Source: Microterricola viridarii
GTDB taxonomy: Bacteria; Actinomycetota; Actinomycetes; Actinomycetales; Microbacteriaceae
DNA length: 64,000 nucleotides
Reading direction: 5' to 3'
NCBI RefSeq assembly: GCF_001542775.1
Contig: NZ_CP014145.1
Coordinates: 3,472,001-3,536,000, forward strand
The notes under the pieces are model-generated. The model searched no databases and was not told the DNA's origin. It saw nothing but the letters and a program-made list of their open reading frames with translations. Each line of letters begins with the position of its first letter. Position 1 is the stretch's first letter. Shown here in pieces: positions 42,488 to 51,196 of this stretch. The position numbers were made by a program, and so were the translations under genes.

Positions 42488-43402
42488 GTGAGCGCAGTCT
42501 CTGAAGTGCGCGAGAGTGCCGCGACCCGCGCGCGGCCGAGCTCGGCCGTCCGCCCCGGCCGCGGCCGGCGCAAGGTCGGCACGAACACGGGTACGGGGCC
42601 GCTCGGCTGGTTCCTGCTCATCGTGCTCGCCGTCTACGCCGGCGGCCCGCTCGTGGTGTTCCTGTTCAACTCGCTCAAGAGCCCGGCGGAGATCAGCAAC
42701 TCTCCGCTCGGTGCACCGACCGAGTGGCGCTGGGAGAACTTCATCACGGCGTTCCAAGACGCCAACATGGGCCAGGGCATCCTGAACAGCCTGATCATCT
42801 CGGTCTCGACCGCGGTGGGCGTCTGTGTGATCGCCGGCCTCGCGGCCTACGCGATGACCCGGCTCGACCTGCCGGGCAAGAACAACTGGATGCTCTACCT
42901 GCTGGTCTCCACCTCGCTGCCGATCCAGATGTTCCTGGTGCCGCTGCTGACCTGGTGGTCGACGCTCGGGCTCTACAACTCCCAGTTCGGGCTCATCGTG
43001 ATCTACTGGGCGATCTACAGCCCGTTCGCCACGCTGCTGCTGCGCTCGTTCCTGATCGCGATCCCGCCGCAGTACGAAGAGGCCGCGCGCATCGACGGTG
43101 CGGGCGAGTTCCGCCTGTTCACCAGCATCGTCGTGCCGATGATCTGGCCCGGCTTCATCACGGCGGCGCTCGTCGCGGGCCTGCAGGCCTACAACGAGTT
43201 CCTGCTCGCGGTGACGTTCATCCAGGACGCGGACCGGCTGCCCGCCTCGCTCGCCCTGTACTCGTTCCAGCAGAACCTGACGCCCAACTGGGCGCTGGTG
43301 AGCGCGGCCGGCCTGATCATGGCGCTGCCCGCGATCGTGATCTTCGTGCTGCTGCAGCGCCGCTTCATCGAGGGTTACACCCAGGGCGGCATGGCGAACT
43401 AG
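42488..43402 (+). CDS. Sugar ABC transporter permease (MalG/UgpE-like)
   Basis: This 304-residue permease has a basic N-terminus (RPGRGRRKVG) and six spans from about residue 41. The coupling loop is EEAARIDGAGEFRLFTSIVVPMI, and LQAYNEFLLAVTFIQD is typical. It starts with GTG one base after the previous stop (TAGCGTG). A long-loop inverted repeat follows the gene at 43443-43492. Confidence 0.9.
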   Translation: MSAVSEVRESAATRARPSSAVRPGRGRRKVGTNTGTGPLGWFLLIVLAVYAGGPLVVFLFNSLKSPAEISNSPLGAPTEWRWENFITAFQDANMGQGILNSLIISVSTAVGVCVIAGLAAYAMTRLDLPGKNNWMLYLLVSTSLPIQMFLVPLLTWWSTLGLYNSQFGLIVIYWAIYSPFATLLLRSFLIAIPPQYEEAARIDGAGEFRLFTSIVVPMIWPGFITAALVAGLQAYNEFLLAVTFIQDADRLPASLALYSFQQNLTPNWALVSAAGLIMALPAIVIFVLLQRRFIEGYTQGGMAN

Positions 43403-43442
43403 CCCCCTGCCGCGCCCCGGGCGCTGCATCCGGCACTCTGTC

Positions 43443-43492
43443 AGAGGGCCCAGACTCGGAATCGTTGAACGCGGTTGGCGTCTGGGCCCTCT
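43443..43492 (+). terminator. Inverted repeat after the sugar transporter operon
   Basis: AGAGGGCCCAGAC pairs perfectly with 43480-43492 across a 24-base loop. TTCTG follows. It lies 41 bases past the permease stop and probably ends the operon. Confidence 0.6.
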
Positions 43493-43536
43493 TTCTGTGC
43501 GCGAGGTGCTCTCCTGCGGGTGTCTAGGCTGGCCCC

Positions 43537-44268
43537 ATGCATGATGAGGCCCTGGCTGGCGGCAACTCGACCGACGTGCGCCGGGTCGGCGAGACCGTGC
43601 GGCGCACCTCCGGCCCGTGGACCCCGCGCGTGCACGAACTCCTGCGCGTCCTGCGCGGGGAGGGGGTGCTCGAGGTGCCCGAGCCGCTCGGCCTCGACGA
43701 GTCGGGGCGCGAGGTGCTCTCCTACCTGCCCGGTGAAGTGGCCAACTATCCGTTGCCCGGTTGGCTCTGGCATCGCTCCGTGCTCGCCGAGTCTGCCGCG
43801 ATGCTCCGCCGCGTGCACGACGCCGGCGCGCCGCTCGCCGGAGTGCGCGACGGCTGGCAGTTGCCGAGCCACGAGCCCGTCGAGGTCATCTGCCACAACG
43901 ATGTCGCGCCTTACAACCTCGTCCTCGTCGACGGCCACGTGGGCGGCCTGATCGACTTCGACACTGCCTCGCCCGGCCCGCGCATCTGGGATCTCGCCTA
44001 TCTGGCCTACCGGCTCGTGCCCTTCGTGGCGGATGCCGGGGCAGAGGCTCCGGCAGAGAGCGAGCGGATTGAACGACTCAACCTGCTGATCGCCGCCTAC
44101 GGAATGGACTACTCCCCGGCAGAGGTCCTGACGGTGATGGCGGCCCGGCTCGAGGAGTTGGCCGCATTTACCGAGCAGCGTGCCGACGACACCGGGCGGG
44201 CCGACCTCCGTGAGCATGCCGCGATGTACCGGGTCGATGCGGTGCGCGTGCTGGCGCTCGCGTCTTAA
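43537..44268 (+). CDS. Phosphotransferase-family (APH-like) kinase
   Basis: This 243-residue protein has the aminoglycoside/choline kinase fold. The Brenner motif is VICHNDVAPYNLVLVDG, with catalytic aspartate and metal-binding asparagine. GLIDFDTASPGPRIWDLAYLAYR holds the DFG-like aspartate. The N-lobe is short and lacks a clear glycine loop. Related genes of this size are annotated as phosphotransferases of unknown substrate, and resistance is not implied. Repeat family B follows the gene. Confidence 0.82.
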   Translation: MHDEALAGGNSTDVRRVGETVRRTSGPWTPRVHELLRVLRGEGVLEVPEPLGLDESGREVLSYLPGEVANYPLPGWLWHRSVLAESAAMLRRVHDAGAPLAGVRDGWQLPSHEPVEVICHNDVAPYNLVLVDGHVGGLIDFDTASPGPRIWDLAYLAYRLVPFVADAGAEAPAESERIERLNLLIAAYGMDYSPAEVLTVMAARLEELAAFTEQRADDTGRADLREHAAMYRVDAVRVLALAS

Positions 44269-44274
44269 CCTGTT

Positions 44275-44381
44275 GGTCGAGTAGTGCCGCCTGCGGCGCG
44301 TATCGAGACCCTGTTTGTGGCGGCCGGCAGAGCCCAGTGTGACGGTCTCGGTACGCTCGTTCCTCGCTACTCGACCAGCGG
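44275..44381. repeat. Dispersed repeat family B, inverted pair
   Basis: GGTCGAGTAGTGCCGCC...CGTATCGAGACC faces GGTCTCGGTACGCTCGTTCC...CTACTCGACCAGCGG across 36 bases. A worn family A copy follows at about 44399-44431. It lies between the convergent phosphotransferase and dgt genes and may act as a terminator. Confidence 0.75.
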
Positions 44382-44437
44382 AAGAGGGCATACCCCTGCT
44401 GACTCGAGTGAACTTGTGACCGCAGCCAACTCCGCCG

Positions 44438-46021
44438 CTACAGGCTGCGTCCCGACTCCCAGAGGTTGTCGCTGGTGCCGCTGACCAGAGCGGCGACCGA
44501 CATGGCCTGCGCGTCGGTGAAGGACGCGATGTAGTCCACGACGGCGCGGGAGCGGCCGAAGCGGGCAATGTCGGCGTCGCTCGTGGTGGCGCCCACGGCG
44601 GCGAAGTACTCCGGGGCGTTGTCGCGCAGCGCGCGGTACTCGTCGGTGGCGGCCTCGATCGAGTCGAGCAGCCGGCGCGGGGCGCGGCCGGCATCCGAGG
44701 GGTCGTTCAACCAGAGGTGGAAGCCGTCGGCGAGGGCCTCGAGCACGCGGGCCTGGCCGCGCTGGTAGACGGCGAGGTCGCTGCGGTCGAGCACGAAGCG
44801 GGTGTGCACGAACTTGAGCACGACGACGTCGTGCCAGGCGTGGCTGCGCAGCCGCACGTGGCCGCTGCGCACATTCGGCGTGCGCTCGACCCGGATCGAG
44901 CCCTTCAATCGGTCGATCCAGCGCCGGGTGAACGCGGCGACCGCGCGGTCGGCCTCCAACCCGCCGTCGTAGGGCAGGGTGAGCAGGCCCTCGACGAGGT
45001 CGCCGGTGACCCGCTCGACCGACTCGCGGAAGATCTCGGCGTCGGCGATCCAGGCGTCCTTGGTCTGGGTGTGCCGCCAGGCCGCCTCCAGCGCGTAGCC
45101 GGGCCGGCGCACGGCGAGGCCGGCGTGCAGCTCCGCCGCGTCCAGGGCGGCGAGCTCGTTCTGCGCGGCGAGCCAGCCGTTCAGCTCGGCCGAGACGGAG
45201 GTGTACTGCAGCACGCCCGCCCGGTAGAAGTCGTCGAGGTCGTGCACCGAATAGGCGATATCGTCGGCAATGTCCATCACCGAGCATTCCAGCGTCTGCT
45301 GGTGCTGCCCGATCGCCGGGAACACCGAGCGCACATCCGCCATCTCAAGTGCGTCGATCGAGTAGGCCGAGAACTTGAGGGCCCCGGATGCCGAGTCGGC
45401 GCCGACCCCGCGGGGCAGCCGTTCCGCGGGCTGCGGGGGCAGCGCCCGCCACTCGTTGCGGGTCCACGGGTACTTGAGCACGGCCGCGCGCACGGCGCGG
45501 GTGAGGTTCAGGCCGCGGGCGGTCGCGTCGGAACTGTCCAGCGCAGTCAGGATGCGGAACGTCTGCGCGTTGCCCTCGAAACCGTCGGGCAGGCCGAGCT
45601 TGCCGCGGGCGACACGGTCGAGCACCTGCTCGCCGAGGTGGCCGAACGGCGGGTGGCCGAGGTCGTGGGCGGATGCCGCAGCCTGCACGACGACGGGGTC
45701 ACAGCCGCCGAGCTCAGCGACCGTGTTGCGCGTGGCCTCCGGGGCGTCACGCAGCCCGACCGCGATGGAGCGCGCCACCGCCGAGACCTTGAGCGAGTGG
45801 GTGAGCCGGTTGTGCACGGTCGTGCCGGAGCCGGCCTGCGGGATCACCTGGGTGACGGCGGAGAGACGGGAGAAGTAGGGGGAGAAGCGGATGCGCTCGA
45901 TGTCGACGCGGAACTCGTCCTCGCCGCCTGCGTCGGAATTCGAGGCCGCTCCGGGGGCGGGCTGCTCGGCAATCGCGCGTTCGCGCCCACCGCCGGTGTG
46001 GGATTTGGCATAGCTCTGCAT
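44438..46021 (-). CDS. dgt: Deoxyguanosinetriphosphate triphosphohydrolase
   Basis: This 527-residue HD-domain enzyme releases tripolyphosphate from dGTP or other dNTPs. The HD ligands are His75 (NRLTHSLKV), His119-Asp120 (SAHDLGHPPFGHLGE) and the aspartate in MDIADDIAYSVHDLDD. FSRLSAVTQVIP and HNRLTHS mark the dGTPase family. ATG 46021 is the first start in frame and gives the usual N-terminus. It is alone, with repeats on both sides. It contributes to nucleotide-pool control. Confidence 0.92.
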   Translation of the reverse strand: MQSYAKSHTGGGRERAIAEQPAPGAASNSDAGGEDEFRVDIERIRFSPYFSRLSAVTQVIPQAGSGTTVHNRLTHSLKVSAVARSIAVGLRDAPEATRNTVAELGGCDPVVVQAAASAHDLGHPPFGHLGEQVLDRVARGKLGLPDGFEGNAQTFRILTALDSSDATARGLNLTRAVRAAVLKYPWTRNEWRALPPQPAERLPRGVGADSASGALKFSAYSIDALEMADVRSVFPAIGQHQQTLECSVMDIADDIAYSVHDLDDFYRAGVLQYTSVSAELNGWLAAQNELAALDAAELHAGLAVRRPGYALEAAWRHTQTKDAWIADAEIFRESVERVTGDLVEGLLTLPYDGGLEADRAVAAFTRRWIDRLKGSIRVERTPNVRSGHVRLRSHAWHDVVVLKFVHTRFVLDRSDLAVYQRGQARVLEALADGFHLWLNDPSDAGRAPRRLLDSIEAATDEYRALRDNAPEYFAAVGATTSDADIARFGRSRAVVDYIASFTDAQAMSVAALVSGTSDNLWESGRSL

Positions 46022-46076
46022 GGTGTCGTCAGCCTAGCGCCGGCGCTCCCCGCCCGCCCTCGCCGGGCGCCCTCCC

Positions 46077-46437
46077 GTTGGCTCGAGGGAGCGCCAGCGA
46101 CCGAAGCCAACCCCCGCCCCTGCAGCAACTGTGTCCGCGGGATCGCTCGGGGCTTCGGGCGCTGCGCTGCTCCTTCGTCGCGGCGCTGCACCCTCGAGCC
46201 AGCGTGCATTCTCCCGTTGGCTCGAGGGAGCGCCAGCGACCGAAGCCAAATCCCGCCTCTGCACCAACGGTGTCCGCGGGATCGCTCGGGGCTTCGGGCG
46301 CTGCGCTGCTCCTTCGTCGCGGCGCTGCGCCCTCGAGTCAGCGTGCATACCCCCGTTGGCTCGAGGGAGCGCCAGCGACCGAAGCCAACCCCGCCCGCTC
46401 CCGTTGGCTCGAGGGAGCGCCAGCGACCGAAGCCAAC
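46077..46437. repeat. Four copies of repeat family A, two within a 139-bp tandem duplication
   Basis: Copies of GTTGGCTCGAGGGAGCGCC...CGACCGAAGCCAAC start at 46077, 46216, 46355 and 46403. The first three are exactly 139 bases apart. The sequence between them (with GTCCGCGGGATCGCTCGGGG and CTTCGTCGCGGCGCTGC) is also duplicated with few changes. This fills most of the 425-base gap 46022-46446. I see no gene in it. Confidence 0.85.
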
Positions 46438-46446
46438 CCCGCAGCG

Positions 46447-47220
46447 TCAGCGCTTTGTGAACGCGGCGATGCGGGCGCCAGCCTCCGGGGTATCGAAGGC
46501 GGCGCCGATCGTGACGGCCTCGTCGTCGAGCGATTCCTGGAACGACCGCCCCTGCCCGGCCAGCACCAGCCGCTTCGCCTGCCCGAACGCGGCGGAGGCC
46601 CCGCCCAGCCAGTGTGCGGCGATGGCCATGGCGCGGTCGGCGACGGCATCCGGCTCGGCGAGCTCGGTGACGAGCCCCCAGTCCAATGCCTCGGCAGCGC
46701 TCAGCGTGCGCGGGGTGAGCAACAGTTCGAGGGCGCGGCGGGTACCGACGGCCTCCGGCAGCAGGGTGCTCACGCCGCAGTCGGGGGTCAGCCCGATGTC
46801 GGCGTACTTGCTGGCGAACCTCGCCGACGTCGAGGCGACGACCACATCGGCCACGAGCATGAAGCCGAGCCCGCCGCCCGCCACTGCGCCCTGCACGGCC
46901 GCCACGATCGGGATCCCGCTTTCGCGCAGCAGCCGGTGCCCGTCATGGATGACGTCGGCCAGCTCGCGCACGCCCTCGCCGGCGCTGGAGCCGTCGCCGC
47001 CCAGCCCGGCCATCGCCACGACGTCGCCGCCGGCGCAGAACGCGCGCCCGGCCGCATCGAACAACACGGCGCGGATGTCGCCCCGTCGGGCGATCTCGCC
47101 GGCCACCTCGCGCCAGCGATACGCGGCAGCCGCGTTGATGGCGTTCAGGCTGTCTGGACGGTTGAGGGTCACGTGGGCCAGGCCGTCGTCGCTGACGGTG
47201 AGGAGGATGCTGTCGCTCAT
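46447..47220 (-). CDS. Enoyl-CoA hydratase/isomerase family protein
   Basis: This 257-residue crotonase-fold protein has the oxyanion elements AAGRAFCAGGDVVAMAG and VQGAVAGGGLGFMLVADVVVAS. The glutamate positions of classical hydratases are partly altered: ASKYADIGLTPDCGVSTLLPEAVG carries Asp where many have Gly-Gly/Glu. It may be an isomerase or another crotonase reaction such as PaaG-like. I start at ATG 47220. Any longer form would cover the divergent padR gene. It is monocistronic. Confidence 0.88.
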   Translation of the reverse strand: MSDSILLTVSDDGLAHVTLNRPDSLNAINAAAAYRWREVAGEIARRGDIRAVLFDAAGRAFCAGGDVVAMAGLGGDGSSAGEGVRELADVIHDGHRLLRESGIPIVAAVQGAVAGGGLGFMLVADVVVASTSARFASKYADIGLTPDCGVSTLLPEAVGTRRALELLLTPRTLSAAEALDWGLVTELAEPDAVADRAMAIAAHWLGGASAAFGQAKRLVLAGQGRSFQESLDDEAVTIGAAFDTPEAGARIAAFTKR

Positions 47221-47304
47221 GGCACCGCAGTCTACGGACACTCCCGCGACGGCACCCTGAGAAGACCCTTGCCGGTATCGTGCCTGACCAGTATCTTGTG
47301 ACGC

Positions 47305-47658
47305 ATGAGTGAGGATGTCGGGGCCCAGCTGCGCAAAGGCGTCGTCGAGCCCTGCATCCTCGGCCTGCTCGCCCGCGAGCCCATGTACGGCTGGCAGCTC
47401 TCGGAGCAGCTCGTCGCGCACGGCATGATCGCCAGCATCGGCACGCTCTACCCGATCCTCGGCCGGCTGCGCGCGCAGGGGCTGGTGAGCAGCTTCGACG
47501 AGGCCTCGCCGGCCGGGCCCGTGCGCAAGTTCTATGAACTGACGGATGCCGGCCGTGACCGCCTCGGCGCCTTCCGGCAGCAGTGGGCCCCCTTCTCCGC
47601 CACCGTCCACCAGCTCGTCGGGGCGCCAGACCAACGCAAGGACGACTCCCATGACTGA
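47305..47658 (+). CDS. PadR-family transcriptional regulator
   Basis: This 117-residue protein is a PadR winged-helix regulator. It has LRKGVVEPCILGLLAREPMYGWQL, then IGTLYPILGRLRAQGLV and the C-terminal dimer helix. It overlaps by 8 bases a gene for a HAAS-domain membrane protein, the standard partner of such regulators. Two GTATC motifs (47274, 47292 area) lie just before the start and could be its own site. The inducing signal is unknown. Confidence 0.92.
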   Translation: MSEDVGAQLRKGVVEPCILGLLAREPMYGWQLSEQLVAHGMIASIGTLYPILGRLRAQGLVSSFDEASPAGPVRKFYELTDAGRDRLGAFRQQWAPFSATVHQLVGAPDQRKDDSHD

Positions 47659-48343
47659 CTCCCGAGTACCTGACGCCCGAGTACCTGACGCCAGCCTCGC
47701 CGACGCGGTCTCCGCCTACCTGGCCAGCCTGGATGCGGCGCTTTCCGGGGTCGACGCCGCGACGCGAGCCGAGATCGTCGCCGGGGTGCGTGAGGAGCTT
47801 GTTGGGCTGCCCGCGGAGGCGACCGCCGAGCGGATCCGCGAGATCGGCGACCCCGCGTTCGTCGCGGCCGAGGCCCGCGGCGCGCTGCCCGATGCGCTGC
47901 CCGCGGAGAGAGTGGGGGAGCCGGCGGCATCCGCCCCGGCGCCCACGGCCGCGAAAGCCGAACCCGCCTGGTTCGCGGTGATCGCGGGGCTGCTGGTGAT
48001 GATCGGAGGCGTCGTCGTGCCCGTCGTCGGCGCGCTGGCCGGCTACGTGATGGTGTGGCTGTCGGGCGCGTGGACCCGGCGGCAGAAGGTGATCGCGACC
48101 GCCGTACCGGTGGCGTACGTCGCGGTGTTGTTCGCAGTTTTGGCTCTGGTGGCCGACATCGCGCAGCCGGCACCCGCAACTACAGGCACCTCCGGCGAGT
48201 TCCACGCCCCTCTGAACCCGCTCCTGCCGGCCGGGTACGACGTGCTGTGGAGCGGCATCCTGCTGCTCGGAGTGGTGCAGCTCGCGGTCGGCGTCTGGCT
48301 GCTCGCGGCCGCCCGGCGCACCCGGATGCGCCGCGCCGCCTGA
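47651..48343 (+). CDS. HAAS-type membrane protein, PadR partner
   Basis: This 230-residue protein has an N-terminal helical HAAS domain (VSAYLASLDAALSGVDAATR, EIVAGVREELVGLPAE, IREIGDPAFVAAEA). It is followed by about three membrane spans, near 113-140, 154-175 and 203-222. HAAS proteins transmit signals to co-encoded PadR regulators. The N-terminal residues SRVPDARVPD are coded by a direct duplication of CCCGAGTACCTGACG. ATG 47651 overlaps the padR stop. A downstream effector is not identified. Confidence 0.8.
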   Translation: MTDSRVPDARVPDASLADAVSAYLASLDAALSGVDAATRAEIVAGVREELVGLPAEATAERIREIGDPAFVAAEARGALPDALPAERVGEPAASAPAPTAAKAEPAWFAVIAGLLVMIGGVVVPVVGALAGYVMVWLSGAWTRRQKVIATAVPVAYVAVLFAVLALVADIAQPAPATTGTSGEFHAPLNPLLPAGYDVLWSGILLLGVVQLAVGVWLLAAARRTRMRRAA

Positions 48344-48492
48344 GCTCGGTCCGCCCGACCCCGCCCGACCCCGCGTCATCCGCTGCGCCCCTTGCCCCGC
48401 GGTTCGGCCGCGCACTAGCGTGAGCTTGAGGGGCCGCAGCGGCAACTGCGAACTGGCCGACTGTGAAGCGGCCACCAGCGAGGGGTGGATCA

Positions 48493-49245
48493 ATGGCGCA
48501 CGTGGTGGCATCTGGGGCAGGCAAGGCGCTGATGGAACGGCGCAACGATCCGACCCACGACTACATCCTGGAGCTGACGGGCAAGCAACGCCCACGCGTG
48601 CTCTTCGTCGGAACGGCGACCGGCGACGACCCGGTCTACACGCTCAGTTTCTACCAGACCTACGATTCCGACCGCTGTGCCCCGCACCACCTTCCGCTGT
48701 TCCACCGCACGGTCGACGACCTCGCCGGTCTGGTCCGCGGCTTCGACGTGATCCACGTCGGCGGCGGCAACACCGCCAACATGCTCGACGTCTGGAAGCG
48801 CCAGGGGCTCGACAGCATCCTGCGCGAGATGTGGGAGGACCCCGACTCGAACACCGTGTTCACCGGCGGCAGCGCCGGCGGCATCTGCTGGTTCGAGGGC
48901 GGCACCACCGACAGCTACGGACCAACCCTGCAAGTGCTGCCAGAGAGCCTCGGCTTCCTGCCCGGCAGCTTCTCACCGCACTACGACGCCGAGGACCAGC
49001 GCCAGCCGCTCTACCACGCGGCGCTGAGGACCGGCGAGCTCGGGGCGGGCTACGCGGTCGGCAACCTGCAATCCGTGCACTTCACGAACAGCGGGGGCAG
49101 CGGCGAGTTCGTGCGTGCGATCAGCCCGGTCGATGACGGCCTGGCGCTCACCGTCGCCGCCGTAGACGGCCAGATCGTCGAGACGCCGTTGCCGATCACG
49201 GTGCTCGCCACGACGCGGGCCGCGAGCGGAACGGTCAGCACATGA
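48493..49245 (+). CDS. pepE: Peptidase E (S51), alpha-aspartyl dipeptidase
   Basis: This 250-residue cytoplasmic serine peptidase cleaves dipeptides that begin with aspartate. The nucleophile serine is in FTGGSAGGICWFEGG. The histidine is in GSFSPHYDAE and the glutamate region follows as in family S51. FDVIHVGGGNTANML is the other hallmark. I chose ATG 48493, preceded by GAGGGG. The next gene overlaps by 4 bases and codes for a C4-dicarboxylate carrier, which suggests joint handling of aspartate or fumarate. Confidence 0.88.
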   Translation: MAHVVASGAGKALMERRNDPTHDYILELTGKQRPRVLFVGTATGDDPVYTLSFYQTYDSDRCAPHHLPLFHRTVDDLAGLVRGFDVIHVGGGNTANMLDVWKRQGLDSILREMWEDPDSNTVFTGGSAGGICWFEGGTTDSYGPTLQVLPESLGFLPGSFSPHYDAEDQRQPLYHAALRTGELGAGYAVGNLQSVHFTNSGGSGEFVRAISPVDDGLALTVAAVDGQIVETPLPITVLATTRAASGTVST

Positions 49246-50597
49246 ACGACAGCGTGATCATCCTGCTGCTGCAGCTGCTCGTGGTGATCCTCGCGATCTT
49301 CATGGGCACTCGCACGAGCGGCATCGGTCTCGGAGTCTGGGGCCTGGTCGGTGTGGCCGTGCTGCTGTTCGGCTTCCAGACGGCCCCGGGTGCCGCGCCC
49401 ATCGACGCCGTCTTCATCGTGCTCACCGTGGTGACGGCGGCATCCGTCATGCAGGCGGCCGGCGGCATCGACTGGATGGTCTCGATCGCCGCGAAGGTGA
49501 TCAGGCAGCGGCCGAAGAGCGTCGTTTTCCTGGCGCCGGCGATGTCGTTCCTGTTCACCGTCGGCGCTGGAACGGGCAACATCTTCTACCCGCTGCTGCC
49601 CGTCATCTACGACGTCTCCTACCAGCAGCGCATCCGCCCGGAGCGCTCGCTCTCGGTCTCGGCCGTCGCCTCGCAGGTCGGCATCTTGTGCAGCCCGGTC
49701 TCGGCCGCGACGGCCTCGATGGTGGTGTTGCTCGCGCCGAGCGGGTTCGACCTCGGCAAGCTGCTGCTGATCATGTGGCCGGCATCCATCGCCGGATTGT
49801 TCGTGGCCAGCCTGGTGATGGTGCGCTGGGGCAAGAACCTCGAGGACGACCCCGAGTTCCAACGCCGCCTGGCCGCCCACGCGATCAAGCCGCCGGACTC
49901 GAAGGAGGAGAAGGTCGTGCTGCCCCGCACGGCCGTGCTCTCTGCCTCGCTGTTCCTCAGCGGCGTCGGCATCATCGTGCTCACCGGCCTGTTCGAGGGC
50001 CTGCGCCCCATCATCGGCACGGATCCCGACGGCGCCCCCGTGCGCGTGTCTGTCGCGATCGTCATCGAGGTTGTGATGGGCGTGATCGCCGCGGCGATCT
50101 TCCTCACCTGCAAGGTAAAGGCGTCGGAGGTTCCGAAGCAGAGCACGTTCCCCGCCGGAATGGTGGGGGCGTTCGCGCTGTTCGGGATCGCCTGGCTGGC
50201 CAACACCTTTGTCGCCAACAACAACCAGCTGATCGTTGACGGACTCGGCGCGCTGGTCTCCGGCTCGTCGGCGTTCGTCGGCGCCGCGCTGTTCGCCCTC
50301 GCGCTCGCCACCGTCGCCATGCTCACCACCAGCCAGTCCAGTGCGACGAACGCGATCGTGCCGATCGGTCTCGCCATCGGCCTGCCCGCCCCGCTGCTGG
50401 TCGGGCTCTGGCCGGCGGCGATGGGCATCTACATCCTGCCCGCCAACGGCAGCCAGGTCGCCACCGTCGCCTTCGACCAGACCGGGTCGACCAAGATGGG
50501 CAAGTTCGTCTTCGACCATTCCTTCCAGATCCCAAACCTGCTCTACATGGTGGTCGCCATCGTGGTCGGCGTTCTGGTTTCGTTCGCGGTCGCCTAG
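49242..50597 (+). CDS. DcuA/DcuB-family C4-dicarboxylate transporter
   Basis: This 451-residue membrane carrier has some ten to twelve spans. Its N-terminal half matches the Dcu family: LLLQLLVVILAIFMGTRTSG, MQAAGGIDWMV, FLAPAMSFLFTVGAGTGN and ASQVGILCSPVSAATASMVV. Dcu proteins exchange aspartate, fumarate, malate and succinate. It is coupled to pepE by ATGA. In an aerobe, uptake of aspartate or its export after dipeptide cleavage are both possible. Confidence 0.87.
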   Translation: MNDSVIILLLQLLVVILAIFMGTRTSGIGLGVWGLVGVAVLLFGFQTAPGAAPIDAVFIVLTVVTAASVMQAAGGIDWMVSIAAKVIRQRPKSVVFLAPAMSFLFTVGAGTGNIFYPLLPVIYDVSYQQRIRPERSLSVSAVASQVGILCSPVSAATASMVVLLAPSGFDLGKLLLIMWPASIAGLFVASLVMVRWGKNLEDDPEFQRRLAAHAIKPPDSKEEKVVLPRTAVLSASLFLSGVGIIVLTGLFEGLRPIIGTDPDGAPVRVSVAIVIEVVMGVIAAAIFLTCKVKASEVPKQSTFPAGMVGAFALFGIAWLANTFVANNNQLIVDGLGALVSGSSAFVGAALFALALATVAMLTTSQSSATNAIVPIGLAIGLPAPLLVGLWPAAMGIYILPANGSQVATVAFDQTGSTKMGKFVFDHSFQIPNLLYMVVAIVVGVLVSFAVA

Positions 50598-50641
50598 CGA
50601 GGCTTTCGCGCCGCGCGGCGCCGCCCCCGTAGAATCGGGGG

Positions 50642-51196
50642 GTGACTGACGCGCGAACCAAACTGATCGATTACATCTCGGCCGAGGCCGTCTTCCACGG
50701 TGACTTCACCCTGACCAGTGGCAAGAAGGCGACGTACTACGTCGACCTGCGCAAGGTCAGCCTCGATCACCGGGTCGCCCCGCTCATCGGTCAGGTCATG
50801 ATCGACCTCATCGCCGACATCCCGGATGTCGCTGCCGTCGGTGGCATGACCATGGGCGCAGACCCCATTGCGGCAGCCGTGCTGCACCAGGGTGCGGCCC
50901 GCGGCGCCAACTACGACGCCTTCGTCGTGCGCAAGGAGCCGAAGGACCACGGCCGCGGCCGCCAGGTCGAGGGCCCCGACCTCGAGGGCAAGCGCGTGAT
51001 CGTGCTTGAGGACACCTCCACCACCGGCGGCTCGCCGCTGGCCGCCATCGAGGCGCTCAAGAAGGTCGGCGCGATCATCGCCGGCGTCGCCGTCGTCGTC
51101 GACCGCAACACCGGTGCCCGCGAAGTGATCGAGGCCGCAGGCTACCCCTACTACGCCGCGATCGGTCTCGACGATCTGGGCCTCACGGATGCCTGA
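50642..51196 (+). CDS. pyrE: Orotate phosphoribosyltransferase
   Basis: This 184-residue enzyme makes orotidine monophosphate from orotate and PRPP in pyrimidine synthesis. The PRPP loop is RVIVLEDTSTTGGSPLAAIE. FTLTSGKKATYYVDLRKVS and VGGMTMGADPIA are family motifs. It starts with GTG right after a GGGGG run. The last 8 bases overlap the next, unrelated-looking gene. The rest of the pyr operon is not in the window. Confidence 0.93.
   Translation: MTDARTKLIDYISAEAVFHGDFTLTSGKKATYYVDLRKVSLDHRVAPLIGQVMIDLIADIPDVAAVGGMTMGADPIAAAVLHQGAARGANYDAFVVRKEPKDHGRGRQVEGPDLEGKRVIVLEDTSTTGGSPLAAIEALKKVGAIIAGVAVVVDRNTGAREVIEAAGYPYYAAIGLDDLGLTDA

Noticed and set aside
46022..46446. Insertion sequence or gene in the repeat block
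   Set aside because: No transposase frame, no target duplication, and only family A copies and duplicated spacer are present.
47221..47652. Longer start of the enoyl-CoA hydratase to 47652
   Set aside because: It would be fully antisense to padR. The crotonase fold begins right at 47220.
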